Shown here: positions 44,801 to 57,200 of the stretch, in pieces
How positions within the stretch are numbered: the stretch's first letter is position 1
How the letters are laid out: every line of letters begins with the position of its first letter
From: Crotalaria pallida
Taxonomy: Eukaryota > Streptophyta > Magnoliopsida > Fabales > Fabaceae
Direction of reading: 5' to 3'
DNA length: 64,000 nt
NCBI GenBank assembly: GCA_037953625.1
Contig: CM075656.1
Span: 85,145,001-85,209,000 of the forward strand
Made by a program: the position numbers and the translations under genes
The notes under the pieces: generated by a model
Told to the model about the DNA's origin: nothing
What the model saw: only the letters and a program-made list of their open reading frames with translations
Database searches by the model: none

Positions 44801-46158
44801 GTGTGTGTGACTGTGAATCAACTGACTCTGTTTGAGCATTATACTTTAGAGTTTAGAGTGTAATTTTTTATGCTTTTATTTTCACTTTTTTGGCCAACCA
44901 GGATTGAAGAAGTTGGGAGTAGAAAAAAGATGCTGATGCATGCAATAGTGTAAGTCCTGTTTAAATCATGTTTCTGCTTTATCTGAAAAAGAAATGTGTT
45001 CATAGTTAATAAAGTTTGGTACAAAACCTTTTATGTTATTGAGAAATTCTTGGATAAACACTCAATTCAATAGTAGTTGACAAATAGTTCTTTTTTCTTT
45101 AGAGAGATAGTTACATTTTCAACACAGCCTGCACTACCTCACATGTTTAATATCATGGAATGCCACACAAAGCTTTTCTCTTATCATTTGGATTATTGCC
45201 CTAATGGAATTACATAATTTAAGGCCAAAGCATTAATGTAGGGGTTGGATTATCCTGAGATCCAATCACTTAATAGACTAAGTACTATTACTTAAACTAG
45301 AGCTCAGCGAAAATCATGTACAATTAGTATTAACTGTTGAGGTTTTAGCAAGATAAGAAACTTAATTCTAACCAAAGTCAAATGGAATTTGCACTGTCGG
45401 CACAGCTGCAAATGTGGGGCTTTATGCAACAGATATGGATATTGATAATATCATTCTCCATTATCAGTATCCTTGAACTTTTGTAACTTTTATTTTACTT
45501 TATCAAAAGTAAAATAATATATATGAGTTATATGTCTCATCACTCATCGTCAATTCTAGATTTCTCATGTTCTTCAGTTTCTTGTTACATGTCCAGGATC
45601 AGAAGAAACCTGATGTTAGTCAGTGAGAGTAATCTGCATTCATATAATTTCAATTAGCTAACCAAACTTCATTCAATTTTGAAGTTTGAACTAACTTCCA
45701 AAAGCTACTAGAGTAGAGACAAATTTACATCATTGCATGGCATCTAGCATTATTCTCTAAGCAGTTTCTATTCTGCAGATTCTTTCTCGGTGCATGATGG
45801 CAGAAACTCTAATATATTGTTTTTCCTTTTTCCTATGAATTGAAAGGCTTTCAGAGTCATATGCAAAGCAATGAGGTTTGAGGAGCACTTGTAATTGTGA
45901 TTTGAGGTAATGCTTTCTTGCATATTTTTGCTCTTAATTTTCTTCTTATATTCTGGTGTTGCATTTTCATGAACCATACTAATTCTTCCAAGCATGTTCA
46001 TCAATGTCTTGAATTACTGGATAAGCCTTTTGATTCACCTGTAAGAGGGTACACAGAATCAAAACCTTGACCTTATGGTATCTTAGTATCGTTGAAGTTG
46101 CAGGCTTTGAAGTAGAGGTTTTTCTTCATAATTGGGCTACAGATCACAACAAATAGAC

Positions 46159-48731
46159 ATGAAGTTCATGAAACTTGGTACTGGGGCTGATACTTTTTAC
46201 ACTGAACAAGCTACCAGGTACTTTACATTTATCTTTGGTCCAAAAACAGTATACAGTTTATTTTTCCGGATATATGTATGTGTAAATATATATGTCACAA
46301 ACTAACATGTATTATCCATAAATGTAGAACTGTGGTTTCAGATTTGCCTGTGGATCTTGTGATAAAAATCAATGGTATAACTTATCTGCTACACAAGGTA
46401 TTGGAATTATATTGAGGGTGATGTGTGTTAGAAGAAAATCTAAAGTTAATCTTGGTTCATCTATAATTGTTCTTTTCTTAGCTGCAGTCTCCACTTCTTT
46501 CAAAATGTGGCCTACTGCAAAGACTTTTCTCTGATTCAATTAATCCTGAGACTGTTTCTATAGAGCTTCATGATTTGCCTGGAGGGGCAGATGCTTTTGA
46601 ACTGTGTGCCAAGTTCTGCTATGGAATTTCAATCAACATTAGTGCTCATAACATTGTATCCGCGCTTTGCGCCGCTAAGTTCCTCCAAATGAATGATTCC
46701 ATTGAGAAGGGAAACTTTGTAGGGAAACTTGAATCTTTCTTCAGCTCATGCATTCTTGAAGGTTGGAAGGACTCCATTATGACACTGCAGACCACTGATA
46801 AGTTACCAGAGTGGTCTGAGAATCTTGGCATAACAAGAAAGTGCATCGATTCAATTGTTGAGAAAGTTCTTACACCCCCCTCACAGGTCAATAACTCAAG
46901 ACAATATCATATTTTGAGAAAGTTCAAGAGATTGTTACTTCTATTTCATATATTTTGCTCAATATTGATGATTCTTCTGTGCAGGTTAGGTGGTCCTATA
47001 CTTACACTAGACCTGGTTATACCAGAAAACAGCATCATTCTGTCCCAAAGGATTGGTGGACTGAGGATGTGTGTGATCTTAACATAGATCTTTTCCGGTG
47101 CATAATAATGGCTATTAGATCAACATATGTGCTCCCACCACAGCTTATTGGTGAAGCTTTGCATGTCTATGCCTATAAGTTGCTGCCCGGCATCACAAAG
47201 CTTGGAAGTTCAGGCACTTCAGCATCATCACAAACAGAAGGATCTAAGGAGAAAAACAGAAAAATTCTTGAAACAATTGTAAGCATGATTCCTGCGGATA
47301 GAGGGTCAGTTTCAGTTGGCTTCTTGTTAAGACTTCTCAGCATTTCAAGTCATCTTGGTGTCTCACCGGTGACAAAAACAGAACTAATAAAGAGAGCCAG
47401 CATACAGTTTGATGAGGCAACAGTGAGTGACTTGCTTTATGACCAAAGTTTTTATGAAATAGAATTGGTTCTAGCTGTTTTGGAAAGTTACTTGAAGCTT
47501 TGGAAAAGGATGTTCTCTGGTGCAGTGGATAATAGAAACCTTATAAGATCAATCAGAAATGTAGGCAAGCTTATTGATTCCTATCTTCAAGTGGTGGCAA
47601 GGGATGATAATATGCCAGTGTCCAAGTTTCTAGCTCTCACTGAAACTGTGCCAGCAATTGGTCGATTAGAGCACGATGATCTCTACCAAGCAATTAACAT
47701 CTATCTTAAGGTGAATTATATACAATACCTGCAGTGTCTTAAACAATGTTTTTGTTCGAAATATAAAAACCATTCACGAGCCTTTAACTAATGGCTTAAT
47801 CTTTTGGAAGAGTTAGTTTTTGACATGGTATCTGAGCTTCTATGATCAAACAGTTTCGAGTTCAGTCCTTGCCATCTTCATCAGTTCTTAATTTCCATCG
47901 TAAACATTTGAATTTTGAAGGTTCTTTCATGAGGGGGCATGTTAGAAATATAAAAAGTAAAAACTAATCATCTGTCTTCACCTAACAACTTTAAACTTTT
48001 GAGTCAAAGAGATGATTTATGAGTATCTAAACTTGTTGAACTTTTGTGGCCACTTTCCAATTCCTGAAACACTAAGAATTGCAAAATTACTGAAACTACT
48101 TCAATATAAGCAATTTAGTGCTACACTTTTATTCTTTACCTATTTTTATTGTACATGTTCATGATGTGGTTTAAGTTCAATGGATGAACAGGTGCATCCT
48201 GAGCTTGGCAAGGCTGACAGGAAGCGCTTGTGTCAGATTCTAGACTGCCAAAGACTGTCCTCAGAAGTGCGTGCGCATGCGGTCAAAAATGATCTTCTTC
48301 CATTAAGAACCGTGGTGCAACTCCTCTACATTGAACAAGAGAAAAACTCTAAGGTAACAACCACTAGTCAGAAGCTTCAAAAACCACATGAGATGCTTCT
48401 AGGAGCGAAAAAGAGACCAGCAACTAGAGATAGCCGTCACGGTAAGCAATCTATAGGCCTAAACAAAGAAGAACTCAATAAAGAAGAAGTACTCACAAGA
48501 GGAACATCTCTTAATGAAAGTAGAGAAAAGGGTAGTACACACAAAACTAGAAGATCAGATGGTAAGTTGGCATTGGAGTTAGAAAGAAAGATGGTTATAA
48601 GAGGAGACACTGAGGAGAAAGGGTCAGAAAAGATAAGGGGAGCCAAAGAAGAAAGTAACTTGGATCCTAAGAAAGCCATACAAAGGGTAAGAAGTATTAA
48701 ATCAGAACATGGCCGTGAAAAGGGAAGATAG
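46159..48731 (+). CDS. BTB/POZ and NPH3-domain protein, 5 exons, 597 aa
   Basis: Member of the NPH3/RPT2-like (NRL) family, putative CUL3 E3-ligase substrate adaptors linked to phototropin and auxin-transport signalling. Exons: 46159-46217, 46328-46397, 46488-46886, 46985-47710, 48192-48731. It starts MKFMKLGTGADTFYTEQATR, the hallmark of one NRL subgroup. The BTB domain is at about 25-130 (YLLHK...PLLSKCGLLQRL, GGADAFELCAKFCYG). The NPH3 domain is at about 199-465 (PKDWWTEDVCDLNIDLF; LPPQLIGEALHVYA; KTELIKRASIQ; VHPELGKADRKRLC). The C-terminal 110 residues are basic and Lys/Arg-rich, with RVRSIKS near the end, a candidate 14-3-3-type phosphosite (inference). The exon 3 acceptor is placed at 46488 to match family length; an alternative AG at 46481 would add Leu-Gln. 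Confidence 0.95.
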
Positions 48732-49249
48732 AGATAATAATATTAATAATAATCTTTGAAGAATTTAGAGAAATTCTCATCCTCCTCCTATATATGTACT
48801 TTGTATTTTTGTAACTTCAATTCTTATGATTTCTTTTTACATGTGTCATAAATGTAAGCAGTGGATTATCATTTGTACTAATTTGATTCTCATAAAGAGT
48901 TGTATTTATCATTATCAAAGAGGTCAATGCACAAATGCATTTGAATTCTCAGACTGATACAATCTCCATCACTTTTCATATGCTCCATTGTATAAGAAAT
49001 CAAACTTATAGTCTGTTTGATAATGCTAATAAGCTTAAAGCTTTAGTGGACATTATTAGAGATGTTTATACTAGTAATAATTTAATTTTTAATATTGCTT
49101 TCGGCAATGGTTACTGGTTACAGTTGTGTGACATTTGATAGACTAGTGTTGGATCTCTGAAATTGCTATGCCTCTTTCTTATTCTCTTCTCCTTTCTCTC
49201 CCATTTGGGTTACACAGGGACAACTTAAGCTATAGGCCCTCTCTAAAAT
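48732..49249 (+). other. NPH3 gene 3' UTR and spacer
   Basis: T-rich 3' UTR-like sequence with no distinct gene. Confidence 0.5.
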
Positions 49250-49670
49250 TTTTTTAGCTTATTTATGTCTTTAATCTCTAAAAGTTTGTGGTGTTTTGAT
49301 TTTGGTACCTACAAGTTTTTTTTTGAGTTTGACTCATTTGTTTTGAAAATTTTGTATTAGGATGACGTGGATAATTTGGATCCGTGCGAGTAAAAGGGTC
49401 AATGCTCAATCACAAATACATTTGAGTTTGGCGTCGTTTGCATCATTCACCTAGTGATAGCATGCAATACTTACACACGTGTGTGCTTTACGCTGAACTG
49501 GCCACATTAGAGTTAACAGATTTTTTTTTTTAATGACATTGACTAAAACCAAATTTCAAAACAATTAAGGAAGAGCCAAAATAAAAAATAAATAATAAAA
49601 AAAACTTCTAGAAACCAAAACCAAAATATTTCCATTTTTCAAGGACTAAAAACATAAATAAGTTTTTTTT
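49250..49670. mobile_element. MITE with about 110-bp inverted arms
   Basis: The left arm, AGCTTATTTATGTCTTTAAT...TTTTGATTTTGGTACC...GTTTTGAAAATTT, is inverted in the right arm (GACTAAAAACATAAATAAG, GAAACCAAAACCAAAAT, AAATTTCAAAAC). The middle is GC-richer and holds ACACACGTGTGTG. Boundaries are approximate. Confidence 0.75.
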
Positions 49671-49951
49671 TTTTTAAATTATGTTTGTAATTAACAATGA
49701 CAACAATTTTATAAAATTAAAACTTATGGAATTTTTTGGTGGAAGAATTTAGGTATCCGAAATTCACGTAATACTCCAATTGATCCGAATCAAGTTGAGA
49801 AGGCTACTTTAAAATTAAAAACTCTCAACAATTTTTTAAATCCTCAAAACCTAAATCCAAGACCTTACTTAAACGAGGGAAACCCCTTACCCGTTGAACC
49901 AACAAGTGTCACTAGTAAACTCATGACATTTTGATAGTTGGAAACATAGTA

Positions 49952-50419
49952 CTTCCTTCATTTTATATATAATGTGTTTTAAGTTTATGCACAAGTTTTA
50001 AGAAATGATTAAATGATGTAAGAATTTGAGGTATTTTGATTATAATATCCTATGTAGTTATTATTGAAAAGAGAGAAAGATATTGAATGTAAAAAAGATG
50101 TTGTGATAAATAAGGGTATAGTTATGATCAATAGACCTATAAAATAAACTTACAAACAAGTTTACACCTTAAGAAAATAATATGTGTCATTTGTTAACCA
50201 ATCAATAATAAACAAGTGACACATGTCATTTCCTTTGTAATATAGGCCTATTTGAAGGTTAGTTTTGTTTTTTCAATGGGGTGTAGTTGGAAAACACAAC
50301 ATTAAATATGCATTGGATTTGTAAGAAAACAAAACATATGAAACAAGAGAAAAAAAACTTAAAAAAAAAAGAAACAAGAGAAAAAATCTCTATAAACACT
50401 ATAAATAAAATGGAGGAAG
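49952..50419. mobile_element. Stowaway-like MITE, long version
   Basis: Left CTTCCTTCATTTTATATATA after TA; right AAATGGAGGAAG before TA. Internally related to 11401-11678. It is longer than the relative and appears to contain extra sequence near 50110-50330. Confidence 0.7.
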
Positions 50420-50747
50420 TAATATATTTTATTTAAAGAATAAAATATTAAATATTCCTTTATCTTCTCAAATCTTAACAAATGTAAAAGAATTTGTTTG
50501 TCTTTGAATTAAGGCAATTACTAATAATCTTTGGTGAACTTGTTAAAACATGAAATGGAGTAGATAACCATTCAAAAATGTATTTCTTTAAATTTTCAAG
50601 ACATGAAATAATGCGCATTTATAACTATTTTCTAAGTATCGAAAATATAATTGTTAGTAAGACTCTTAAATTAAATAGAAGTATTTTTATAGTCATTTAA
50701 TACCTAGTATTTTAAATAATCCCAAGGAATTAAATATTTTTTTTAAT

Positions 50748-51020
50748 ATTTCCTTCATCCATATATAGAAGACCCTTTTGATAGGTTTCACGTCTATTAA
50801 GAAAGTTGATCAATTTCGTTAATGATATTGGAAATATGAATATTTGATATGTATTTTCAAAACTACCTTCATTAATATTATTGAGAATCTAAAAAGTGCT
50901 AAGTAAATAGGGATACTAGTGAAAATAATTAATTAATTGTTATTTAAAATTGGTATAAAATCTTATAAAAATGGACAAAAAAAAAGTCTCAAAAGAGTCT
51001 TATATATAGAAACGGATGAG
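50748..51020. mobile_element. Decayed Stowaway-like MITE
   Basis: Left TTTCCTTCATCCATATATAG; right TATATATAGAAACGGATGAG then TA. Same subfamily as 15202-15465 (GAAGACCCTTTTGAT, AAGAAAGTT, AATATTTGATATG). Confidence 0.7.
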
Positions 51021-51328
51021 TACTAATCTTTAATCAAGTCAAATCAAAAGTATTTATATTTCCAAAATTTTAAGAAATTAAATACTCATTCAAAGAAAAA
51101 ATTAAATGCATTTACTTTTTTTCAATGTCTTTTACTTATTTGTTAAATGCTTACTATATTTGTATTTTTAATCAATTTAAAGAAAAAGTATTTTTATTAC
51201 AATTTTGAGCTATTAAATGTTTTTTTTATGCCCAAGATATTAAATGTTTTTTACAAATATTTATTTTTACCTTTTCAAAGAAGAAATTACATGCTTTTAC
51301 TTTTTTTTTCATTGTCTTTTACTTAGTA

Positions 51329-51605
51329 CCACCTCTGTCTGACTGTCTCTAAATATAACACATTTTTGACATTTTTATCTTGTCTTTATTTATAAGGTCT
51401 TATATAAATTTTCAATGACAATTAATTATTTCTTTCTACAAACACTCATATGTATTTAATACTTTTTAATTTCCAATATTATTAATAGGTGTAGTTTTGA
51501 AAATATATATCAAATGTTCACGTTTTCATTACCATTAATTAAATTAACCAACTTTTTTTATTGAACGTGAGATTTACCAGAAGGATCTTGTATATTGGGT
51601 CGGAG
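51329..51605. mobile_element. Decayed Stowaway-like MITE
   Basis: Left CCACCTCTGTCTGACTGTCT after TA; right TATATTGGGTCGGAG before TA. Interior is related to the neighbouring copies in inverted orientation. Confidence 0.6.
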
Positions 51606-51747
51606 TAACTACTATTTGTTAAATGCTTACTATATTTTCCATTTTTAATCAATTTAAAGAAAAAAAATATTTTTATTACAATTTTGAGTCATTAAATGTT
51701 TTTTATGCCCAATACATTAAATATTTTACATATATATTTATTTATTA

Positions 51748-52081
51748 CTCTCTCTAGCTAATCTTAAATATAAAATCCTTTTAGATTAAAAATTTGATCC
51801 TAAATATAAGGTCATTTTCCACTTTTTTCTAAAATTGTTCCTTTATGAGAATATGGTTTTTATTGAAAAGAAAACACCATATTTACGTTTTTGTTTCCTA
51901 TTTAATGGGAAGTTTAGAGACAAATAATTTAAAAGATCCATCAATCAAATAAAAGAAACAATTATGTTCAATGATTAAAAAATGATATTTTAAAAACAAT
52001 ATACCAAAATCTATTAATTTTAATGCATTATTGGTGACGTAAATTTTTTCAAAAAAGTTTTATATTAAGGACAAGAGGAAG
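51748..52081. mobile_element. Decayed Stowaway-like MITE
   Basis: Left CTCTCTCTAGCTAATCTTAA after TA; right TTAAGGACAAGAGGAAG before TA. Confidence 0.6.
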
Positions 52082-52453
52082 TATTTACTACGTCCTCCAT
52101 TCTCTAAGTTAAGCGATGTAAAATTACACTCATAGGTAAATAAATAATTATATTATGTAAGAATACGATATATATTGACTAAAACACCCTTTTTTTAATA
52201 ATTGAAGAGATAACAATAACAAATGTGTGGAGATTATATTAAAGGACGTAGAGAAATGAATAATTAAAAAGATGTGATAAATAATAGCATATTGAAAAAA
52301 TAAATATAAATTAATATTAAATTTTTAAAATTAGATAATATATGAGACAAGATAAAATAATAAAAATACATAATTTAAAAGATGTACGAGTTTTTTAAAT
52401 AATAAATAATATTAATACGAGTTAAAAAAAATAAGATCAATACATTCTAAATA

Positions 52454-52903
52454 CTCCTTTTGTCCCTATATATATAAAATACTATTTTAGAAGATTTCAC
52501 GTTCATTAATAAAGTTATTTAATTTAGTTAATAATATTGAAAATGTGAATATTTGATATACATTTTCAAAACTATTCATATTAATATTATTGAGAATTTA
52601 AAAAGTGTTAAGTAAATAAGAGTGTTTGTCGAAAGAAGTAATCAATTATCAACATGTGTTGGGACGAGTGGTAAGCGGCTCGATCTCGCTTAAGCAAAGG
52701 TCTCGAGTTCGAGTCCTTGTGAATGCAGAAAATTCATGTTGGGAGACTCACCTGCCATAGTCAGGCATACGACCCGGGTCGGATCCGGATGTACCTAAGT
52801 AGTACTTAGGGAATTGGGTGGACAACGAAAAAAAAGAATTAATCAATTGATATTATAAAGACAAAATAAAAGTTTCAAAGGATTTTATATTTAAGGAAGA
52901 AGG
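52454..52903. mobile_element. Stowaway-like MITE interrupted by a SINE
   Basis: Left CTCCTTTTGTCCCTATATAT after TA; right TATTTAAGGAAGAAGG before TA. The interior matches 50748-51020 on both sides of the SINE at 52648-52839. Confidence 0.75.
52648..52839 (+). mobile_element. Au-like SINE, best-preserved copy
   Basis: A-box region GACGAGTGGTAAGCGGCTCG, B box GGTCTCGAGTTCGAGTCC, then GGGAGACTCACCTGCCATAG, CGACCCGGGTCGGATCC and an A-rich tail. TAATCAATT flanks it (52639-52647 and 52840-52848). Confidence 0.88.
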
Positions 52904-53359
52904 TAATAATTTTTAAAACAACATGATTTTATATTTAAGGACGAAGGTAGTCAATAAATCAATAATTTTTGAAAGAGAAATGCTTAGGACACTTCTTAAG
53001 AAAACAATTACAGATAAAAATTATTGGAAAATGTGATTGTTTATGTTTTCGAGAATGTGATGAATGTAAACTTAGATTATTTTTTCTATATATAATAACC
53101 TTAACAAGTACTTTTAGAACACATGTTACGAGTCAGAAAGACCCTTTGTGAAATGGGAAAAAGTACTAAATACTAATACTAACTCTAACATGATATTCTT
53201 TCCATAATATGATTGGTTCATGCACAAGCTCACAACTGAAAAATGAGAAAGTGCCGTTACGTCCTACGTGTCACTGAAAACTGAAGCTACTTTCTTTCTT
53301 TGTAATGCATGATGATGAATGAATGAATGACTATGGAGTTTTTTTTTTTTTTTTTTTTT

Positions 53360-54207
53360 TGTTTTTTTCTTCCACACTGAGCTGTTCTTCTCTCCTATCA
53401 TCATAAAATGGTATTTTTCTAATCTTTTCTATAACCCCCATTTTGACCTTATTATATTTCTTTCCAAATTTTGATTTTTTAAAAACTTTATTTAATAAAA
53501 TTTTTAAATTTTTTAAGGAATCAATGAGGTTTGAATTTGCACTAAACTCATATATAAACCAAAAACCTGCTTCATTTTTTCTACACAAACATGGCTGAGA
53601 ATGTGGATTCCTCATTCTTCTTCATCTAAATGGTAAACCCAACTCTTCCATTTTAAGTTTTTAACCATTTCTACATTTCTTCATCTCAATTATTTGCAAG
53701 TTTCTTTTTTTCTTTTCAATTGATCTAATTTTAAATGCTGTTTTGTTGGTTGTGTTTAATCAATAGAATTGAGTATGTTTAGTGTTAATACATTGTCCAT
53801 GTCTTTTTTTTTTCTTACTTCTGCAATGGGGTTTCAAATTTTAATTCAGAACATGTTTAGTGTCTCAAAGTCACTGTCTTGTTTGTCTTGGGCTGTTTCA
53901 TATAGAGGTAAAAATCACTTCTTTATTGTGGTAGTGTGCCTGGCCATCTGAATTTTGTGCTCTGCTGTTGGAACTGTAATTTTCCATTTGTTTTGAAAGC
54001 GTAGGCCACAATGTGAAACATTCATTCTAAGTTGTTTTGTAGTTCTTCCTTTTGCAAATGTAAAAGTTCTGCATTCTTGGTTTATTTTAGTTAACTTATT
54101 TTCTTTACTGTAGTCTGAATTTTGCTTTGTTTGCACCTACATGTTTAATTATTGCTATTGTTTTTTGTGGTTTCAGTTATGGAGGGTTTTGACATCTGGA
54201 AGAGATC
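53360..54207 (+). promoter_or_regulatory. CBL gene 5' leader with intron
   Basis: A first leader exon seems to end at TAAATG before GTAAAC (53632). The leader resumes after TTTCAG at 54177, 31 bases before the start codon. A long T run (53339-53360) lies upstream. The leader carries two short upstream frames, listed separately. Intron borders are by consensus only. Confidence 0.55.
53591..53629 (+). CDS. uORF 1 in the CBL leader, 12 codons
   Basis: ATG with a strong context (AACATGG) opens a 12-residue frame (MAENVDSSFFFI) ending TAA three bases before the inferred leader-intron donor. No function is claimed for the peptide; it would act, if at all, on initiation downstream. Confidence 0.45.
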   Translation: MAENVDSSFFFI

Positions 54208-54223
54208 ATGGTGCAGTGCTTAG
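54179..54223 (+). CDS. uORF 2, 14 codons, overlapping the CBL start
   Basis: The ATG at 54179 lies two bases into the second leader exon (GTTATGG context). The frame ends TAG at 54223, overlapping the CBL start codon at 54208 in another frame. Ribosomes using it could not simply reinitiate downstream at 54208. Confidence 0.5.
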   Translation: MEGFDIWKRSWCSA

Positions 54224-57200
54224 ACGGATTAAAGCATTTGTGTGCTGGTGTGGCCAATTTCTGTAGCCCTGATTCTTCTAAGCAACCTATAGGTTTGAAA
54301 AACCCAGGAGCTATTGCAAGAGAAACTGTGTGTATGTAGTTACTACCCTATTTCTTTTGATTTCATGATTCGTTGTATTTTCAACTTTGTCGACGGTGGT
54401 TCAGAATTAGCATATATTATTTGCACCAATTATTATTATTTACACTGACCTGGTGGGTGATGATGTTCTTCAACAAATTACCGTAGTAATTCGACAAGAG
54501 TGGTTATAAAAATGGTTAACAGAGGCCTTCTGGAGGCCTTTGAAGACTTTTGAAGCAATTAGATTGGGATATATCTGCATAACCTTACCATTTTTCTTGT
54601 TAAGACTTGAATATGACTTGTTTTATTCTAAATGCAGTTAGTGTAAGTGAGATTGAAGCACTGTATGAATTGTTCAAGAAGATCAGCAGTGGAGTGATTG
54701 ACGATGGACTAATCAATAAGGTTAGTTATCCCATTGCCTGCTCTGTCCTTCTATCAGTTGTTTTTGTTGTTGTTACTGCTGTTGTTGTTATGCTTAAGCT
54801 GTTAGTGTTAGTTTCAGGCTCATGAATGGTTTTATATCTTATAGTGTTCATACTTGAATTCACAGCCTTTTTGAACAATAGCATTCATTGTACAAGGTCA
54901 TTATATTCATAAGTATCTTCTTTTTTTTTTTTTTTAATGTGAAGCTCACTATAATCTATAATACCTGTTGAGTTGTCAATTTGCTGTTCTACACATTGTC
55001 CTTTTCGTTTGTTTGACAGTTTTTTCCTTTTATATGGCAGGAAGAATTTCAGCTGGCCTTATTCAAGACAGATAAGAAAGAGAGCTTATTTGCAGATAGG
55101 GTAAGAAGCTTTTACTTTTCAATTCTCATGGCTTTGTTTAAAGCTTCTTTCAACCTTTCCACCCTGAGGGAAAAAAAATGTGCATTTTTTGGAATATCCT
55201 ACTGTTTCAATATATTCCCCAGTAAAATTGTTGTTTTTAAACTATCTTTTTATACATTGTACTAGTATATTTGACCTACTTCACCATGTTACTATATTAC
55301 CTGTTACCTGTGGGCTTATATACCATCCTTTTTACCCGTTTTAATAGCTGGATGTCTTTGTTTAGGTGATAATCTACGATCCTATGATTTTGAAGTCTTT
55401 GAAGTTAGTTGCATACCATAGACATATGATATATATGATATGATACGATTTGTATTCCTAAAATTCTGTAGGTGTTTGACTTGTTTGACAAGAAGCATCA
55501 TGGGGCCCTTGATTTCAAAGCATTTGCACTTGCTCTCTCTGTCTTTCATCCCAATGCATCAGTTGATGATAAGATTGAGTGTAAGAATGATTAATTGTCT
55601 ACTATTTATTAAGACTCTAGATATCTTCTAGTCAAATTTTTTTATTACGGATTAAAAAGGAAAGGGTATTTATTGGAGAGGGTAGAGCATACACAATCTG
55701 TCTTTTATAATTACTGTATTTTTTCTTGGTAGTAATTCATATTTTTTTTTGGGATTCCTAACTTTCCCTTCTTGCAGTTTCATTCCAATTGTATGATCTC
55801 AAACATCAAGGATTTATTCAGAGAGAGGAGGTAATTTATTTTTTTATGATGTTGAATTAAAGAGTTTTGACCACTCACCATGTAGGATTTCTATGTCTAG
55901 GTTAACTATATCTATCAATGTAGGAAAGATTTATCTGATTGGATGCCTATTCATCCTTAACTTGCATAATTTGTTTTCCAGAAAACTGCTGATATATGTA
56001 TTTTCAAATTCTTTGTAATCCTAGGATTGGAATTTAAACCCAGCCTAGGTGATGAGTCTTTCGAAGATAGATTGGGCCATCTTTGTTTCCTAGCCTTTGC
56101 ATTGGGTGAACGAGCTGAGTTATAAATGATTGCACAAGAATTAAACAACTTTGTCATTTTTCTTGGGTATTTTGAAGTGTTTGTTTACTGCTTAATGGAT
56201 AGATCAGTATTTCATTTCGGGTTATAATTTCAGCACTTCTGGTTGAAGGTTACTGATGTGAGAGTTGAGAATAACGTAGGTCAAGTTGGTAGTGTATTGC
56301 CCCAAAGTCGTGATCGAATGGTTTTCCCAGCATCAAAATAACCAATTCTATGATCTTTCAGGACCTACATAGCACATTCTATTCTTTTTTCCTTTCTCTC
56401 TTTACTAGTTATAACTTCAAGTCTTATATCTTCCGCAAAGCTAAAAGTTGAGTGTCTGCCTAGAGTTTAAATGCAACTAAATTAGAATCGTATTTTAGAA
56501 TCATGGTACAAATTTTATTATTGTTTCGTTGTTCAGTTTGGAGTTTGTTTGTTTAAACATGCTTTTTATATATGCATGTATCTGATATTGATGTTCATTG
56601 TTTTCTATGTATAGTTAAAACAAATGGTGGTGGCCACTCTAGCTGAATCCGGCATGAATCTTTCAGATGATGTGGTCGATTGCATCATTGACAAGGTGCT
56701 TCATTTATCTGATAACCTCAATATGCATGTCAAATCTTTTGTTCATTAGTCTAGGTCGTATTGAAGCATTAATAAGTTTTCCTAATCTTTATGTTTTACT
56801 TTTTGTTAGTGAACGAAATTTAATATCCTATTCGCTCTTCTTGATAGCCCATAGAAGTAAAAGCAATTCTATCAAGCATTTAAGTTGCATTTAAAGCATG
56901 CATTCTTTGTAAATGAGTAGTTTAGGTTTTACCACTGGGTGCGAGTTGTCTTTTACCTAATTTAAGTGTATGTTCTTTTGATGGCACGTTGTTCTTCACT
57001 GTATCTCATGCTAATTACATATCAGTGGCTCAATTAAGCGTTTTCTATGTGATCTTTTCCTCATATTTGGACCAAAGTTTCAACTAAGTTTCTCTACTAA
57101 ACAAAGTAAACCTTCTTCAGCCTTATTCTTTTGAACCTCATCATTTATGCATGTTGACAAGTGAACATAATAATCTATGCAATAATCATGAAGTCAACAT

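Larger units (their letters stand above)
38831..46158. other. Long intergenic region upstream of the NPH3 gene
   Basis: Seven kilobases without a supportable gene. It holds one small MITE (39256-39380), a TTA microsatellite (40552-40581), a long AT microsatellite (41757-41812) and a T run (42542-42559). A cluster of ATCATGATG-like words lies at 39868-39910. The last few hundred bases probably include the NPH3 promoter and leader, possibly with an intron, but I cannot fix its borders. Confidence 0.45.
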
